From Bacteroidota bacterium (GTDB lineage: Bacteria; Bacteroidota; Bacteroidia; Bacteroidales; PUMT01), in assembly GCA_003554865.1 (NCBI GenBank), contig PWHJ01000122.1:122398-186397 (forward strand): a DNA stretch of 64,000 nucleotides, read 5' to 3'. The first letter of the stretch is position 1. Each line of letters starts with the position of its first letter. The notes beneath the pieces were generated by a model. That model was not told the origin of the DNA, searched no databases, and was given only the letters and a program-made list of their open reading frames with translations. Positions 50,351 through 60,950 of this stretch are shown piece by piece. A program made the position numbers and the translations under genes.

Positions 50351-51691
50351 CTACATTTTAAGCCTTTCTCTTATACGTTTTGCATCCTCTTCAAAGCCAG
50401 GCTTCCCAAGCAAAGCAAACATATTCTTCTTGTATGCCTCAACACCCGGCTGATTAAAGGGGTTTACACCAAGCATGCAGCCGCTTATGGCACAGGCTTT
50501 TTCAAAAAAATAAATTAGACGCCCCAGATAGTGCTCATCCAAAAAGGGTATTTTAACCTCAATAACCGGCACTTCCCCATCAGAATGTGCAAGGGCGGTG
50601 CCGGCCACAGCCATCCTGTTTATGTGGGAAATTCGTTTGCCTGCAAGATAATTCAGATTGTCTGCGTCTTCTTTTTCTGCAGGTATTGAAAGACGCCTTT
50701 GGGGTGCTTCAACCGAAATTATGGTCTCAAAGAGGTGTCGTTCCCCTTCCTGGATATACTGGCCCATAGAGTGAAGATCCGCAGTATAATTGACACTTGC
50801 CGGGAATATACCTTTATTTTCCTTACCTTCACTTTCTCCGAACAACTGCTTCCACCATTCGGCAAAAAAAGCAAGCTTGGGATGAGAGGCGGCCAAGACT
50901 TCAATTTTCTTTCCCGAGAGATATAACATATTGCGATAAGCCGCATACATGACCGAAGGGTTCTCCTTTAAAGAAACGCCTCTGCCGGTAAGCTCCTCCA
51001 TTTTGGCTGCCCCTCCCATTAACCTGTCAATGTCAACTCCTGCAACAGCAACAGGCAAAAGTCCCACCGCTGTTAAAACAGAAAAGCGTCCCCCCACATC
51101 AGGGGGAACCGGGAACAACCTGTAGTTTTCCCTGCGGGCCATTTCACACAAAGCGCCCTTTGAAGGATCGGTTATGGCGACAATTCTTTCTGCCGCCTCG
51201 CTGCTGCCATATTTCATCTTCAAGTGGTTCCTTAGTATGCGGAAGGCAACGGCAGGTTCAGTTGTAGTGCCAGATTTGGATATTACAATAATTGCATAAG
51301 ACTTGTCATTTAATACCTCAACAAGTTCGGAAAGATTATCTTCACTCAAATTATGGCCGGCAAAGACAACAAGGGGGTGCCTCTCATTTTGGATCACTTC
51401 CTTAAAACTGTGAGATAGTGATTCTATGACCGCCCTGGCACCCAGATATGATCCACCGACACCGGTTACAACCACCACTTCAGTTTTTTCTTTTAAAAAG
51501 GAAGCAGTTTCCCTGATCCTCTCAAACAACTCTTCATCCTTGCGGGAAGGCAGGTTAAGCCATCCAAGAAACTCTCCTCCCCTGACTTTCCCATCATGGA
51601 GCATCTTCAGGCAATCCCCCGCCCGGTCAAGCATCTTTTCTGCTTCATCGCCGGCTACAAAAGGGTGAACATATTCAAAATTTATCATCAT
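50351..51691 (-). CDS. pgi: Glucose-6-phosphate isomerase
   Basis: VVTGVGGSYLGARAVIE, VISKSGTTTEPAVAFR, NPFNQPGVEAYKKNMFALLG. Confidence 0.95.
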   Translation of the reverse strand: MMINFEYVHPFVAGDEAEKMLDRAGDCLKMLHDGKVRGGEFLGWLNLPSRKDEELFERIRETASFLKEKTEVVVVTGVGGSYLGARAVIESLSHSFKEVIQNERHPLVVFAGHNLSEDNLSELVEVLNDKSYAIIVISKSGTTTEPAVAFRILRNHLKMKYGSSEAAERIVAITDPSKGALCEMARRENYRLFPVPPDVGGRFSVLTAVGLLPVAVAGVDIDRLMGGAAKMEELTGRGVSLKENPSVMYAAYRNMLYLSGKKIEVLAASHPKLAFFAEWWKQLFGESEGKENKGIFPASVNYTADLHSMGQYIQEGERHLFETIISVEAPQRRLSIPAEKEDADNLNYLAGKRISHINRMAVAGTALAHSDGEVPVIEVKIPFLDEHYLGRLIYFFEKACAISGCMLGVNPFNQPGVEAYKKNMFALLGKPGFEEDAKRIRERLKM

Positions 51692-52683
51692 GCCAGTTCC
51701 TCCGTTAAAAGTTTAATCTCAATACCGGGTGAAATGCGCTCATAAAGAATATTGTATACAGCATCGGTTATGGGCATATGCACCTTATATTTGCGGTTTA
51801 TCTCATTGATGCATTTAACTGCATAATAACCCTCTGCCACCATATTCATCTCAAGTATGGCCGATTTAACCGAGTAACCTTTACCTATCATCATACCGAA
51901 AGTGCGGTTACGGCTGAATTGCGAGTATGATGTAACCAGCAGGTCACCAAGGTAAGCCGAGCTGTTTATATTTCTCTCACTTGGATATGTACGGTCCAGG
52001 AACCGTTTTATTTCCCTTATTGAATTGGAGATCAGCACAGCCTGAAAATTATCCCCGTATCCCAGTCCATGACATATCCCCGCGGCTATGGCAAAAATAT
52101 TCTTAAGGACCGAGGAGTATTCCGCACCGTAAATATCATCAACTATAACAGTTTTAATAAAATGAGTTTCCAGATAGCTTGCTATATTACGGGCACTGCT
52201 TTTGGTCTTGGAAGCAATTGTTACATAGGAAAGTCTTTCAAGAGCCACTTCTTCGGCATGACAGGGACCTGTAATAGTGCCTATCGAATCAAAACCGACC
52301 CCGTAATGCCTGTTGAAAAATTCGGCAATAGTGAGATTGTCTTCCGGTATTATACCTTTTATAGCAGAAATCACAAATTTCCCTTCCAGGTTGATCGAAT
52401 GGGCAAACAGAAGATCTTTTAAAAAAACCGAAGGGACAGCAAAGAAAAGTATATCAGAATCCCCGATTGTCTTTTCGAGGTTATCATACATTATTATCCT
52501 CGACACATCAAAGGTTACCGAGCTCAAATATCTGGGATTGTGATGATACTTGCGCATATAGGAAATCGACCCGGGATTTCTGAAGTACCAGTTAATCTGA
52601 GCTGTATTGTAAAGCAGCATTTTGGCAATAGCCGTTGCCCAGCTCCCACTCCCGATTACAGCTATTTTTGGATTATCCGACAT
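51688..52683 (-). CDS. gpsA: NAD(P)-dependent glycerol-3-phosphate dehydrogenase
   Basis: IAVIGSGSWATAIAKML, KNIFAIAAGICHGLGYGDN; overlaps pgi start. Confidence 0.94.
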   Translation of the reverse strand: MSDNPKIAVIGSGSWATAIAKMLLYNTAQINWYFRNPGSISYMRKYHHNPRYLSSVTFDVSRIIMYDNLEKTIGDSDILFFAVPSVFLKDLLFAHSINLEGKFVISAIKGIIPEDNLTIAEFFNRHYGVGFDSIGTITGPCHAEEVALERLSYVTIASKTKSSARNIASYLETHFIKTVIVDDIYGAEYSSVLKNIFAIAAGICHGLGYGDNFQAVLISNSIREIKRFLDRTYPSERNINSSAYLGDLLVTSYSQFSRNRTFGMMIGKGYSVKSAILEMNMVAEGYYAVKCINEINRKYKVHMPITDAVYNILYERISPGIEIKLLTEELA

Positions 52684-52701
52684 AAAAGGTAGTTTTGGAG
52701 C

Positions 52702-54426
52702 TTAGTTTTCAAGCCATTTTTTAACCTCCTCAGGTGAAGGGTTTTGCAGTCCAAGCTTATTTTTTTTGTTATACCCGCAAAGCTCGTTGTGCAATTTGCC
52801 GGGTTTGTTATTTTTAAAACTCTCAACCGTAGTGTACCCCATTTTGCGAATCACATCCACCCATTCTTCAGGGATGCCAAGTGCGGTAAACTGGGCGTTA
52901 TCATCTTCCTTTTCCTTTTTCAGGGGCCTCATCTGCGGAAAGAAGATCACCTCCTGAATAGAAGCGGAATTTGTCATAATCATAACAAGGCGGTCAATCC
53001 CAATTCCCAGTCCGGCTGTAGGAGGCATCCCAAATTCAAGGGCTTTGAGAAAATCTTCATCGAGAACCATAGCCTCCTCATCTCCCCGTTCGCCTAGCTT
53101 CAGTTGCTGAATAAATCGTTCCCGCTGATCCAGGGGATCGTTCAGCTCTGAGAAAGCATTGCACAACTCCTTTCCGTTAACAATAAGCTCAAAGCGCTCA
53201 ACAAGTCCGGGCTTACTTCTGTGCTTCCTTGCCAGGGGTGACATTTCCAGCGGATAATCTGTTATAAATGTAGGTTGCACAAGGTATGGCTCACACTTTT
53301 TCCCGAAAATTTCATCAATGATCTTTCCTTTTCCCATTGTTTTGTCAACTTCTACACCAAGATCACCGGCCACGGAAAAAAGCTGCTGCTCATCCATCTG
53401 GGAAATCTCAAATCCGGTATATTCTTCAATAACCTCATACATTGTATACCTTTTCCAGGGCCGCTTAAAACTTATGACCTTATCATCAACCCTGACTTCG
53501 GTTGTTCCCTGAACATCAACTGCAACCTTTTCCAGCATCTCTTCAACAAGATCCATCATCCAGATATAATCCCTGTATGCCACATACAATTCAACCATTG
53601 TAAATTCCGGGTTGTGAAAGCGGCTCATTCCCTCATTCCTGAAGTCCTTTGAAAACTCGTAAACCCCTTCGAACCCTCCCACAATTAAACGCTTCAGATA
53701 TAATTCATTGGCTATGCGAAGATAGAGCCTGGTGTCAAGTTTATTGTGATAGGTTGTAAAAGGCTTTGCCGCTGCCCCGCCATAGAGAGGCTGAAGCACA
53801 GGTGTCTCCACTTCAAGGTATTCCCTGGCATCCAGGAAACCTCGGATTGAATTTATAATACCCGTTCTCTTGATAAATACTTCCTTCACATGAGGATTAA
53901 CTATTAAATCAAGGTACCGCTGACGGTACCTTTGGTCGGGATCGCTGAAGGAGTCATAGACCTTACCTTCCTTTTCCTTGACAACAGGCAGGGGTCTGAG
54001 TGATTTGCTCAATAAGACAAGCTCCTTTACATGTATGGAGGTCTCACCCATCTTTGTCACAAAAACAAACCCCCTCACACCTATAATATCCCCTATATCA
54101 AGCAATTTTTTAAAAACGGTGTTGTACATAGTTTTGTCCTCGCCTGTGCATATATCGTCACGGCGGACATATATCTGGATACGACCCTTTTCATCCTGAA
54201 TTTCCGCAAATGATGCATTGCCCATTATCCTGCGTGTCATTATCCTGCCTGCGAGGCTAACATCAGAGAAGTTTTCCTTCTTGGGATTAAAATTTTCAAG
54301 AATTTCTGTAGTTGTTGTATTTACCGGGAACGATCCCGCAGGATAGGGATCTATGCCAAGGGCGCGCAATTCATTCAATGCTTCTCTTCTTATGGCTTCC
54401 TGTTCACTCAAATGTTTATCTTCCAT
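52702..54426 (-). CDS. lysS: Lysine--tRNA ligase (class II)
   Basis: [61 protein letters not shown]; start at MEDKHLSEQ. Confidence 0.96.
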   Translation of the reverse strand: MEDKHLSEQEAIRREALNELRALGIDPYPAGSFPVNTTTTEILENFNPKKENFSDVSLAGRIMTRRIMGNASFAEIQDEKGRIQIYVRRDDICTGEDKTMYNTVFKKLLDIGDIIGVRGFVFVTKMGETSIHVKELVLLSKSLRPLPVVKEKEGKVYDSFSDPDQRYRQRYLDLIVNPHVKEVFIKRTGIINSIRGFLDAREYLEVETPVLQPLYGGAAAKPFTTYHNKLDTRLYLRIANELYLKRLIVGGFEGVYEFSKDFRNEGMSRFHNPEFTMVELYVAYRDYIWMMDLVEEMLEKVAVDVQGTTEVRVDDKVISFKRPWKRYTMYEVIEEYTGFEISQMDEQQLFSVAGDLGVEVDKTMGKGKIIDEIFGKKCEPYLVQPTFITDYPLEMSPLARKHRSKPGLVERFELIVNGKELCNAFSELNDPLDQRERFIQQLKLGERGDEEAMVLDEDFLKALEFGMPPTAGLGIGIDRLVMIMTNSASIQEVIFFPQMRPLKKEKEDDNAQFTALGIPEEWVDVIRKMGYTTVESFKNNKPGKLHNELCGYNKKNKLGLQNPSPEEVKKWLEN

Positions 54427-54588
54427 AGCGCGAATTTTCTGCAAATATAAAATATTATTTGATCTTATGTATAAATCAGATATGGAGTATGCTTAAAGGT
54501 TTACAAATGTTCAGAATATTTAACCCGTTAGCTAAAAAAATTTCAAATTTTTAATGTAATTTTATGTTCTGAATTAGGAGGGGCCGTC

Positions 54589-55509
54589 ATGAAAAAAAGA
54601 ACGAAAAGACAATTGCCGTCGTGGATGAAGATGAAGATGCCCTCCGGCTATAATTACTCGAGGGTAAGAAACCTTGTTGATCACCATGGCCTGCATACAA
54701 TATGCACCAGCGGCAAATGTCCCAACATGGGTGAATGCTGGGGAAACGGAACGGCAACATTTATGATACTGGGGAATATATGCACCCGGGACTGCAAATT
54801 CTGCGGGGTTGAAACAGGCAAGCCACTGGCTCCCGATCCCGGCGAACCGTCCCGCATAGCCCGCTCCGTACAAACACTGGAATTGAAGCACTGTGTGATC
54901 ACATCGGTTGACAGGGACGATCTGAAAGACGGCGGCGCATACATCTGGGCTGAAACTGTCAGTGCGGTCAAACAGCTCAACCCCGACACAACAGTTGAAG
55001 TTCTGATTCCCGACTTTAACGGAAAAGAATCACTTGTAAAAATGGTTATAGATGCTCAACCGGAAGTGATCTCGCACAACCTGGAAACGGTAAGAAGGCT
55101 CACTCCCCGGATCAGGAGCCGGGCCGACTACCAAACCAGTCTTAAGGTTATCAGGTTAATCTCACAGGCGGAAGCAGTTTCCAAATCCGGAATAATGCTG
55201 GGTATGGGCGAGGAAGAGGAGGAGGTCCTTGAAACAATGGACGATCTGATTGCCGCCGGATGCAAAGTTTTAACCATAGGCCAGTACCTTGCTCCCACCA
55301 AAAACCACATACCGGTAAAGCATTTTGTAAAGCCGGAAACATTTGAACTCTACAGGAAAAGAGGACTGGAAAAAGGCTTCCGTTTTGTGGAAAGTTCCCC
55401 CCTGGTACGCTCATCCTACCGGGCAGAAAAACATGCGGAACTGGCAAAGGAAAAAAATAATACAAAATATAATGAAAAAAGTAATTTTTCAGGATCTAAA
55501 ATCAATTGA
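54589..55509 (+). CDS. lipA: Lipoyl synthase
   Basis: CTSGKCPNMGECWGNGTATFMILGNICTRDCKFCGVETGKP. Confidence 0.97.
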   Translation: MKKRTKRQLPSWMKMKMPSGYNYSRVRNLVDHHGLHTICTSGKCPNMGECWGNGTATFMILGNICTRDCKFCGVETGKPLAPDPGEPSRIARSVQTLELKHCVITSVDRDDLKDGGAYIWAETVSAVKQLNPDTTVEVLIPDFNGKESLVKMVIDAQPEVISHNLETVRRLTPRIRSRADYQTSLKVIRLISQAEAVSKSGIMLGMGEEEEEVLETMDDLIAAGCKVLTIGQYLAPTKNHIPVKHFVKPETFELYRKRGLEKGFRFVESSPLVRSSYRAEKHAELAKEKNNTKYNEKSNFSGSKIN

Positions 55510-56185
55510 CTATAAAAAAGCATGGGACTATCAGGAAAAACTCTTTAACAATGTAGTAGCAAACAAAAAAGCGGCCGTTAATCCCGGCACAAAAATGGAA
55601 GAAGTGCCTGCCGGGTATCTCCTGTTTTGCGAACACCCCCATGTTTACACACTCGGGAAAAGCGGCACGGAAAACAATTTGCTGATAGATCCCGCATTTC
55701 TTGATAAGATCAATGCCACATATTACAGGATAAACCGCGGAGGCGACATAACTTACCACGGGCCGGGGCAAATCGTGGGATATCCGATAATTGACCTGGA
55801 GCGTTTCGGGCTGCAGGTAAAACAATATATATATCTCCTGGAGGAATCAATAATTGAGACTCTTAAAAAGTTCGGCATATATTCGTCAAGACTTCAGGAT
55901 TCCACGGGTGTATGGCTTGATCCAGATATTAAGGGTAAATCCAGAAAAATATGCGCCATAGGTGTTCGTGCAAGCAGATATGTAACAATGCACGGATTTG
56001 CATTTAACGTTAATACTGACCTTAATTACTTCAATTATATCAATCCATGCGGACTAAATGACAAGGGAGTGACTTCCCTTGAAAAGGAACTGGGAGCAAA
56101 GCAGGATATTGAAACGGTTAAAAGGGAGCTTGGAAAACAATTATCTGCACTTTTCGGCTTCAATATGGAAGATGAAAGCAAGTAA
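55472..56185 (+). CDS. lipB: Lipoyl(octanoyl) transferase
   Basis: EHPHVYTLGKSG, RGGDITYHGPGQIVGYPIIDL, KICAIGVRASRYVTMHGFAFNV; start at MKKVIFQDLK. Confidence 0.95.
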   Translation: MKKVIFQDLKSIDYKKAWDYQEKLFNNVVANKKAAVNPGTKMEEVPAGYLLFCEHPHVYTLGKSGTENNLLIDPAFLDKINATYYRINRGGDITYHGPGQIVGYPIIDLERFGLQVKQYIYLLEESIIETLKKFGIYSSRLQDSTGVWLDPDIKGKSRKICAIGVRASRYVTMHGFAFNVNTDLNYFNYINPCGLNDKGVTSLEKELGAKQDIETVKRELGKQLSALFGFNMEDESK

Positions 56186-56205
56186 TATTGAAATAACAAC
56201 AGCAG

Positions 56206-57927
56206 ATGGAAAAAAAATGGGTAATAAAAGAACAGGGAACGGCTGAGGAAGTCAACAAGCTGGCTTCACAACTCGGTATAGACACCGTTTTGGCCAACCT
56301 GCTGGTACAGAGAAATATCAAAACATTCGACCAGGCAAGGTTGTTTTTCAGACCCGATCTGAAAGACCTGCACGACCCGTTTTTGATGAAGGACATGAAT
56401 AAAGCCACCGAGCGCATACTGTCAGCCTTCAGAAAAAACGAAAAGATACTGGTTTACGGTGACTATGATGTTGACGGAACAACCTCTGTAGCTCTTGTCT
56501 ACTCCTTCCTGAAAAAATTCTACTCCAACCTTCTTTATTATATACCTAACCGTTACACCGAAGGATACGGAATAAGCTACGAGGGGATCGAATTTGCCGA
56601 ACAAAACAATGTAGGCCTGATTATTGCACTTGACTGCGGAATAAAGGCGGTTGAAAAGATAGAATACGCCAAGGGTAAAAATTTAGATTTTATTGTCTGC
56701 GACCATCACCTGCCTGACGAAAAATTGCCCCCGGCAGTAGCAATACTTGACCCGAAGCAATCCGATTGCCATTACCCCTTTAAACACCTTTCCGGCTGTG
56801 GCGTAGGGTTTAAGCTGCTGCAGGGAATTTCACTCAAAAACGGGATCCCCTTTCAAGAGCTTATTCCATTCCTTGACCTTGTAGTGGTCAGTATAGCTTC
56901 CGACATAGTTCCCATTACGGGTGAAAACCGTATACTTGCCCATTTCGGATTAAAACAGCTGAATGAAAACCCCTGTTCAGGGTTGAAGTCAATAATTAAT
57001 ATATCGGGTCTTGACAGCAAGGAAATAGCCATAGACGATATAGTCTTCAGAATCGGTCCGCCGATAAATGCAGCAGGCAGAATGAAGTCGGGCAAAAAAG
57101 CGGTTGAACTTCTCGTTGCACACAAGGATGACCTGGCGCGTGAGATAGGTGATGCAATAAATATTTTTAACAACGACCGCAAAAACGTTGACAGGCGAAT
57201 TACTCAGCAAGCCATAAAAATGATGGCATCTGACAATGACTTTTTTAGCCGTAAATCTACCGTTTTATATAATCCAAAATGGCACAAAGGTGTTATCGGT
57301 ATAGTTGCATCAAGGCTGATTGAAACATATTTCAGGCCTACCGTGGTGCTAACCGAATCAAACGGTTTGGCCACAGGGTCGGCCCGCTCAGTCCCGGGAT
57401 TTGACCTTTACCGGGTAATGGAAAACTGCAGCGATCTGCTTGAAGATTTCGGAGGGCACACCTATGCTGCAGGAATGACAATGAAAGTGGAAAACGTCCC
57501 CTTGTTCAGGGAAAGATTTGAAAATGAAGTATCAAAGACCATCACCCCTGACCAGCTAGTACCGAAAATAGAAGTTGATTCATTTATTTCACTTGACAAA
57601 ATAACCCCGCAGTTCTTCAAAATACTGCGTCAGTTTCAGCCTTTCGGGCCCGAAAATATGTCTCCGGTATTCATGACTGAAAATGTGGTTGATAACGGCA
57701 CGATAAAAATTGTGGGGCCAACAAAGGAGCATCTGAAACTTGGCCTGTTTTCAGAAAACAACCCAAGAGTTGTTTTCCCCGCAATAGGTTTCAACCAGGC
57801 ACACCATTACAACCTCATAAACGCAGGCATGCCCTTCGACCTTTGTTTTACAATTGAGGAAAACAATTTCAGAGGCAAGAAAAACATCCAGCTTAACATA
57901 AAAGATATAAAAACACGCGAATATTAA
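56206..57927 (+). CDS. recJ: Single-stranded-DNA-specific exonuclease RecJ
   Basis: ILVYGDYDVDGTTSVAL, VCDHHLPDEKLP, DVVVVSIASDIVPI-type DHH/DHHA1 motifs. Confidence 0.95.
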   Translation: MEKKWVIKEQGTAEEVNKLASQLGIDTVLANLLVQRNIKTFDQARLFFRPDLKDLHDPFLMKDMNKATERILSAFRKNEKILVYGDYDVDGTTSVALVYSFLKKFYSNLLYYIPNRYTEGYGISYEGIEFAEQNNVGLIIALDCGIKAVEKIEYAKGKNLDFIVCDHHLPDEKLPPAVAILDPKQSDCHYPFKHLSGCGVGFKLLQGISLKNGIPFQELIPFLDLVVVSIASDIVPITGENRILAHFGLKQLNENPCSGLKSIINISGLDSKEIAIDDIVFRIGPPINAAGRMKSGKKAVELLVAHKDDLAREIGDAINIFNNDRKNVDRRITQQAIKMMASDNDFFSRKSTVLYNPKWHKGVIGIVASRLIETYFRPTVVLTESNGLATGSARSVPGFDLYRVMENCSDLLEDFGGHTYAAGMTMKVENVPLFRERFENEVSKTITPDQLVPKIEVDSFISLDKITPQFFKILRQFQPFGPENMSPVFMTENVVDNGTIKIVGPTKEHLKLGLFSENNPRVVFPAIGFNQAHHYNLINAGMPFDLCFTIEENNFRGKKNIQLNIKDIKTREY

Positions 57928-57932
57928 ATGAT

Positions 57933-60011
57933 TCAAAACCTGATCCTTATCTGTGCCTTAGCCTGGGAACGCCTGTTGCCATCAATTTCATCCAGACCTG
58001 ATCCCATTGTAGTTCTCCCGGGCAAAAGTGTGGTAGCATAACGCAGCCACAGGTCAACAGAACCGCTTACCCCATACCGTGCCGTTATATATGTACGGTA
58101 TCCGCTGTCAAAATAAGCCGGGAAAGAAAAACCGTAAAGCACGTCATTTTCATATGCATAAATGCGTGCATTGTAAGAATCGGTATCAAATAAACCATAC
58201 CTGAAAGCAAAAGAGAGGGGGCCTGCAGAAGGGTTGTATATAATATCATGATAAATTAAAAAACCTTTTTCGGATGCATTTTGCTCTGTTTTGTACCTTG
58301 CAAACTCTATTCTGTTGCGAAACTCAACTGAAGGGGAAATATTATAGGCTATATGGTAACGAATCCTGGTATTGTCGTTTTCCATAAGATACCTTACATT
58401 GTTATAGCCCACAGGGGAGTTGACCGGTTTTGACCTGTGTCTCAAACGTGCATACATTTGCACATTTCGGGAAAGAGTATAGTCGGCCTGAACCAGAAAG
58501 TCGGTTCCCGCCGAAGGGGCATATGCACCGTAGCGAAGCCACGGGAAAGAATAGTTATCGTAATAGGCGGAGACTTTGATTCCCTGGGGCAAATAAACTT
58601 CCGCACCCAGGTAAATCCCCTTTTCATTGACCGGGCTGGTGCTTTCACTAAAGGCGCTGCCGTACCACGCATGGTAATCCCTGTCATAATCCCTGTACAA
58701 AACTGCAACATTCAACCCGGGGGAAAGATCCCACAATACACCGGTCAACATTGCCATACCTCTTCCGCCGGCTGCAATCTCCCCGAAAAAACTAATATCA
58801 TAATAATTGAAACGGTAATTGAACCCAATGTTGATATTCTCCCTGCCTCTGAACACAAACTGGTTGTATTGCCGTAAAGGCCTGTTAAAGGGAGCGGAAT
58901 AAAAATAATGCAAAGCCGTTACTCCCACCTTGAAATTCTTGTGATTGTAGGTTATATCCCCCCCAAAGATAGTCTCGCCCAGCACATTCTTGTTTTCAAC
59001 CTGAGAAGGAGTAGCATGAAGGCCGGTATTTGGAAGCGAAGAGACCTCAAGTATATTTCCGGTTGTATCAGCGGCGGAAACTCTGGCATCTATTTTCTTC
59101 CGCGAAAAAAAAAGGCTTAAATCGGTATTTGCTGTTACACCGTATGTAGCCCCAACCCCTCTCATAAACATATTCTCGTCGGTGCTTGAATATTTTTGAA
59201 TGCCGCGGGGATTTTTCGCAATATTCATTGATGCGGCAGATTTTCCGAAAGAAAAGCCGGACCATAAAACCAGTCCCTGCCCAAACTGCATGCGGTAATC
59301 CCCCAGGGCAAGCGTTCTTAAACGTCCGGCATCATTGATCTGAAAATGAAAAGAGTGATAATCCATCCCGTAAGGATTGGAGCCGGTGAACATCTCCTCA
59401 CCCGAGTCTTTTTCAGCGACAAATCCCCAGTATATCCGATTACTCAGGTTATACTGGTATCGGGTATAAAGCTTCAACGGACCGCCCAGATACCGGGAAT
59501 TGGGATTTTGGGCAAGAACCGAGTCACATATTGACCTGTAACCTTTCTGCTGCTGAAGAATCCCCTGCGCCCTCAGAAAAATCTGATGCCTTCCGTAACG
59601 GAGCGATTCCCTCTCAGGCAGCAGCAAATAAGGCTGAGCCTCTTCAGTTGTAACAAAAGGGAGGATCTTTAATATTATATCCCCGGTAAAGCCGTCAACA
59701 TAGCCAAGTTCGTGGACAGAAGCCATTTTGCCGTACTCGCCTATATAATCCAACAGGTTGGTTATCTGTATATCGTTTAGGATATATAACCTGTGGAGCT
59801 GATCCCTTGTGGCGGTGTTAAGGTTTAGGGGATTGTCCGTGAAATAGGTCAGGTCATCGTAAATGCGGGAGTGGTCAAACTCTGTTCCGGCAGCAACAAG
59901 CTCTTCCACAACATCCTCCACTGTCATCTGAAAGCATGTAGTCTGACTATTCAGTCCGATAAATCCGGAGAGAAGATAAACAAAAAATATATGAGCAGAT
60001 TTTCTCATCAA
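57933..60011 (-). CDS. Helix-hairpin-helix (ComEA-like) N-terminus fused to a predicted outer-membrane beta-barrel
   Basis: NPLNLNTATRDQLHRLYILNDIQITNLLDYIGEYGKMASVHELGYVDGFTGDIILKILPFV then aromatic beta-strand-rich region ending RIRF. Confidence 0.75.
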   Translation of the reverse strand: MMRKSAHIFFVYLLSGFIGLNSQTTCFQMTVEDVVEELVAAGTEFDHSRIYDDLTYFTDNPLNLNTATRDQLHRLYILNDIQITNLLDYIGEYGKMASVHELGYVDGFTGDIILKILPFVTTEEAQPYLLLPERESLRYGRHQIFLRAQGILQQQKGYRSICDSVLAQNPNSRYLGGPLKLYTRYQYNLSNRIYWGFVAEKDSGEEMFTGSNPYGMDYHSFHFQINDAGRLRTLALGDYRMQFGQGLVLWSGFSFGKSAASMNIAKNPRGIQKYSSTDENMFMRGVGATYGVTANTDLSLFFSRKKIDARVSAADTTGNILEVSSLPNTGLHATPSQVENKNVLGETIFGGDITYNHKNFKVGVTALHYFYSAPFNRPLRQYNQFVFRGRENINIGFNYRFNYYDISFFGEIAAGGRGMAMLTGVLWDLSPGLNVAVLYRDYDRDYHAWYGSAFSESTSPVNEKGIYLGAEVYLPQGIKVSAYYDNYSFPWLRYGAYAPSAGTDFLVQADYTLSRNVQMYARLRHRSKPVNSPVGYNNVRYLMENDNTRIRYHIAYNISPSVEFRNRIEFARYKTEQNASEKGFLIYHDIIYNPSAGPLSFAFRYGLFDTDSYNARIYAYENDVLYGFSFPAYFDSGYRTYITARYGVSGSVDLWLRYATTLLPGRTTMGSGLDEIDGNRRSQAKAQIRIRF

Positions 60012-60862
60012 AATTTGTAACTGAGTGAAATATGAGGGGTAAAGCCCAGCACCTGATGATGTGTAAACGCCATATCGGCATTAATTCCCCTGTAAACATA
60101 ACCCAGTCCGAAAGAATTTTGCACCGGGTCTGACAAAATGCCTGTACGCAAATAAAATGAATCAAAAAAACCTGCCTCCAGTCCGGCCCTGAACACCGCT
60201 TTCCTCTCCAGTTCCTTTTCGGCTTCAATAGTTGCAGATATTTTTCCGCCAAACATATATCCCACCCCGAACCTAAAAATTGTGGGAAGAACCTGACGAG
60301 ACGGGTTGCCGATCTTTTCCCGCGAGGGATTGTAAACATGGGCAGCCACTCTGAAACCTTCTGCCAATTCGGCAATAAATCCTCCTTCAACAGTAAGATT
60401 CCTTGCATCGCCGTATTCCTCGGCTATATATATTTGTAAATAATTTAAACGTATACCTGCAGCCACATTTTCACCAAAAAAGCGTCCGAATGCCAGGCCA
60501 AAACTATTTTCATTATAGGAGGGAAACCCGAAATAGCTGTAGCTAAACCCTATTGTACCGGGTCTTGCCGGCACTGCCAGAGCAACAGCACGAAGAGCAA
60601 ATTCGGAAACATTAAATTTATTTTCATAATGGATACCTGCACTAACGGAAGAAACACCTGCCAATCCGGCCTGGTTGTGGTAAACCGACCACAGATCATG
60701 AAACGTTACTGCAGCGTTAGCCATTGAAGCGGCTCTGCTCCCGGAAGAGTAGTTGCCGGCGGGGTTTGCACTAAGGCAAAAAGCAAAAAAAAGCAGCAGG
60801 GCTGCTCCTTTTCTGAGCGAAAAGAGCCCTGCTGCCAAAAGTTGTACCAAACTGAATTTCAT
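60008..60862 (-). CDS. PorV/PorQ-like outer membrane protein
   Basis: SGSRAASMANAAVTFHDLWSVYHNQAGLA; beta-strand repeats; C-terminal SLSYKF; 4-bp overlap with downstream CDS. Confidence 0.8.
   Translation of the reverse strand: MKFSLVQLLAAGLFSLRKGAALLLFFAFCLSANPAGNYSSGSRAASMANAAVTFHDLWSVYHNQAGLAGVSSVSAGIHYENKFNVSEFALRAVALAVPARPGTIGFSYSYFGFPSYNENSFGLAFGRFFGENVAAGIRLNYLQIYIAEEYGDARNLTVEGGFIAELAEGFRVAAHVYNPSREKIGNPSRQVLPTIFRFGVGYMFGGKISATIEAEKELERKAVFRAGLEAGFFDSFYLRTGILSDPVQNSFGLGYVYRGINADMAFTHHQVLGFTPHISLSYKF
60785..60835 (-). terminator. Intrinsic-terminator-like hairpin plus U8 inside the N-terminal coding region of the PorV-like gene
   Basis: Minus strand GCAGCAGGGCT-CTTTTC-gctca-GAAAAG-gagc-AGCCCTGCTGC-TTTTTTTT. 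Confidence 0.85.
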
Positions 60863-60950
60863 TAACTTAGATTAAGAAAAATAAAACCCCAAAAGGGAAA
60901 ACCTTTTTATTAATAAACCCGATTCCTTAACCTAAGATAATAATTTTTTT

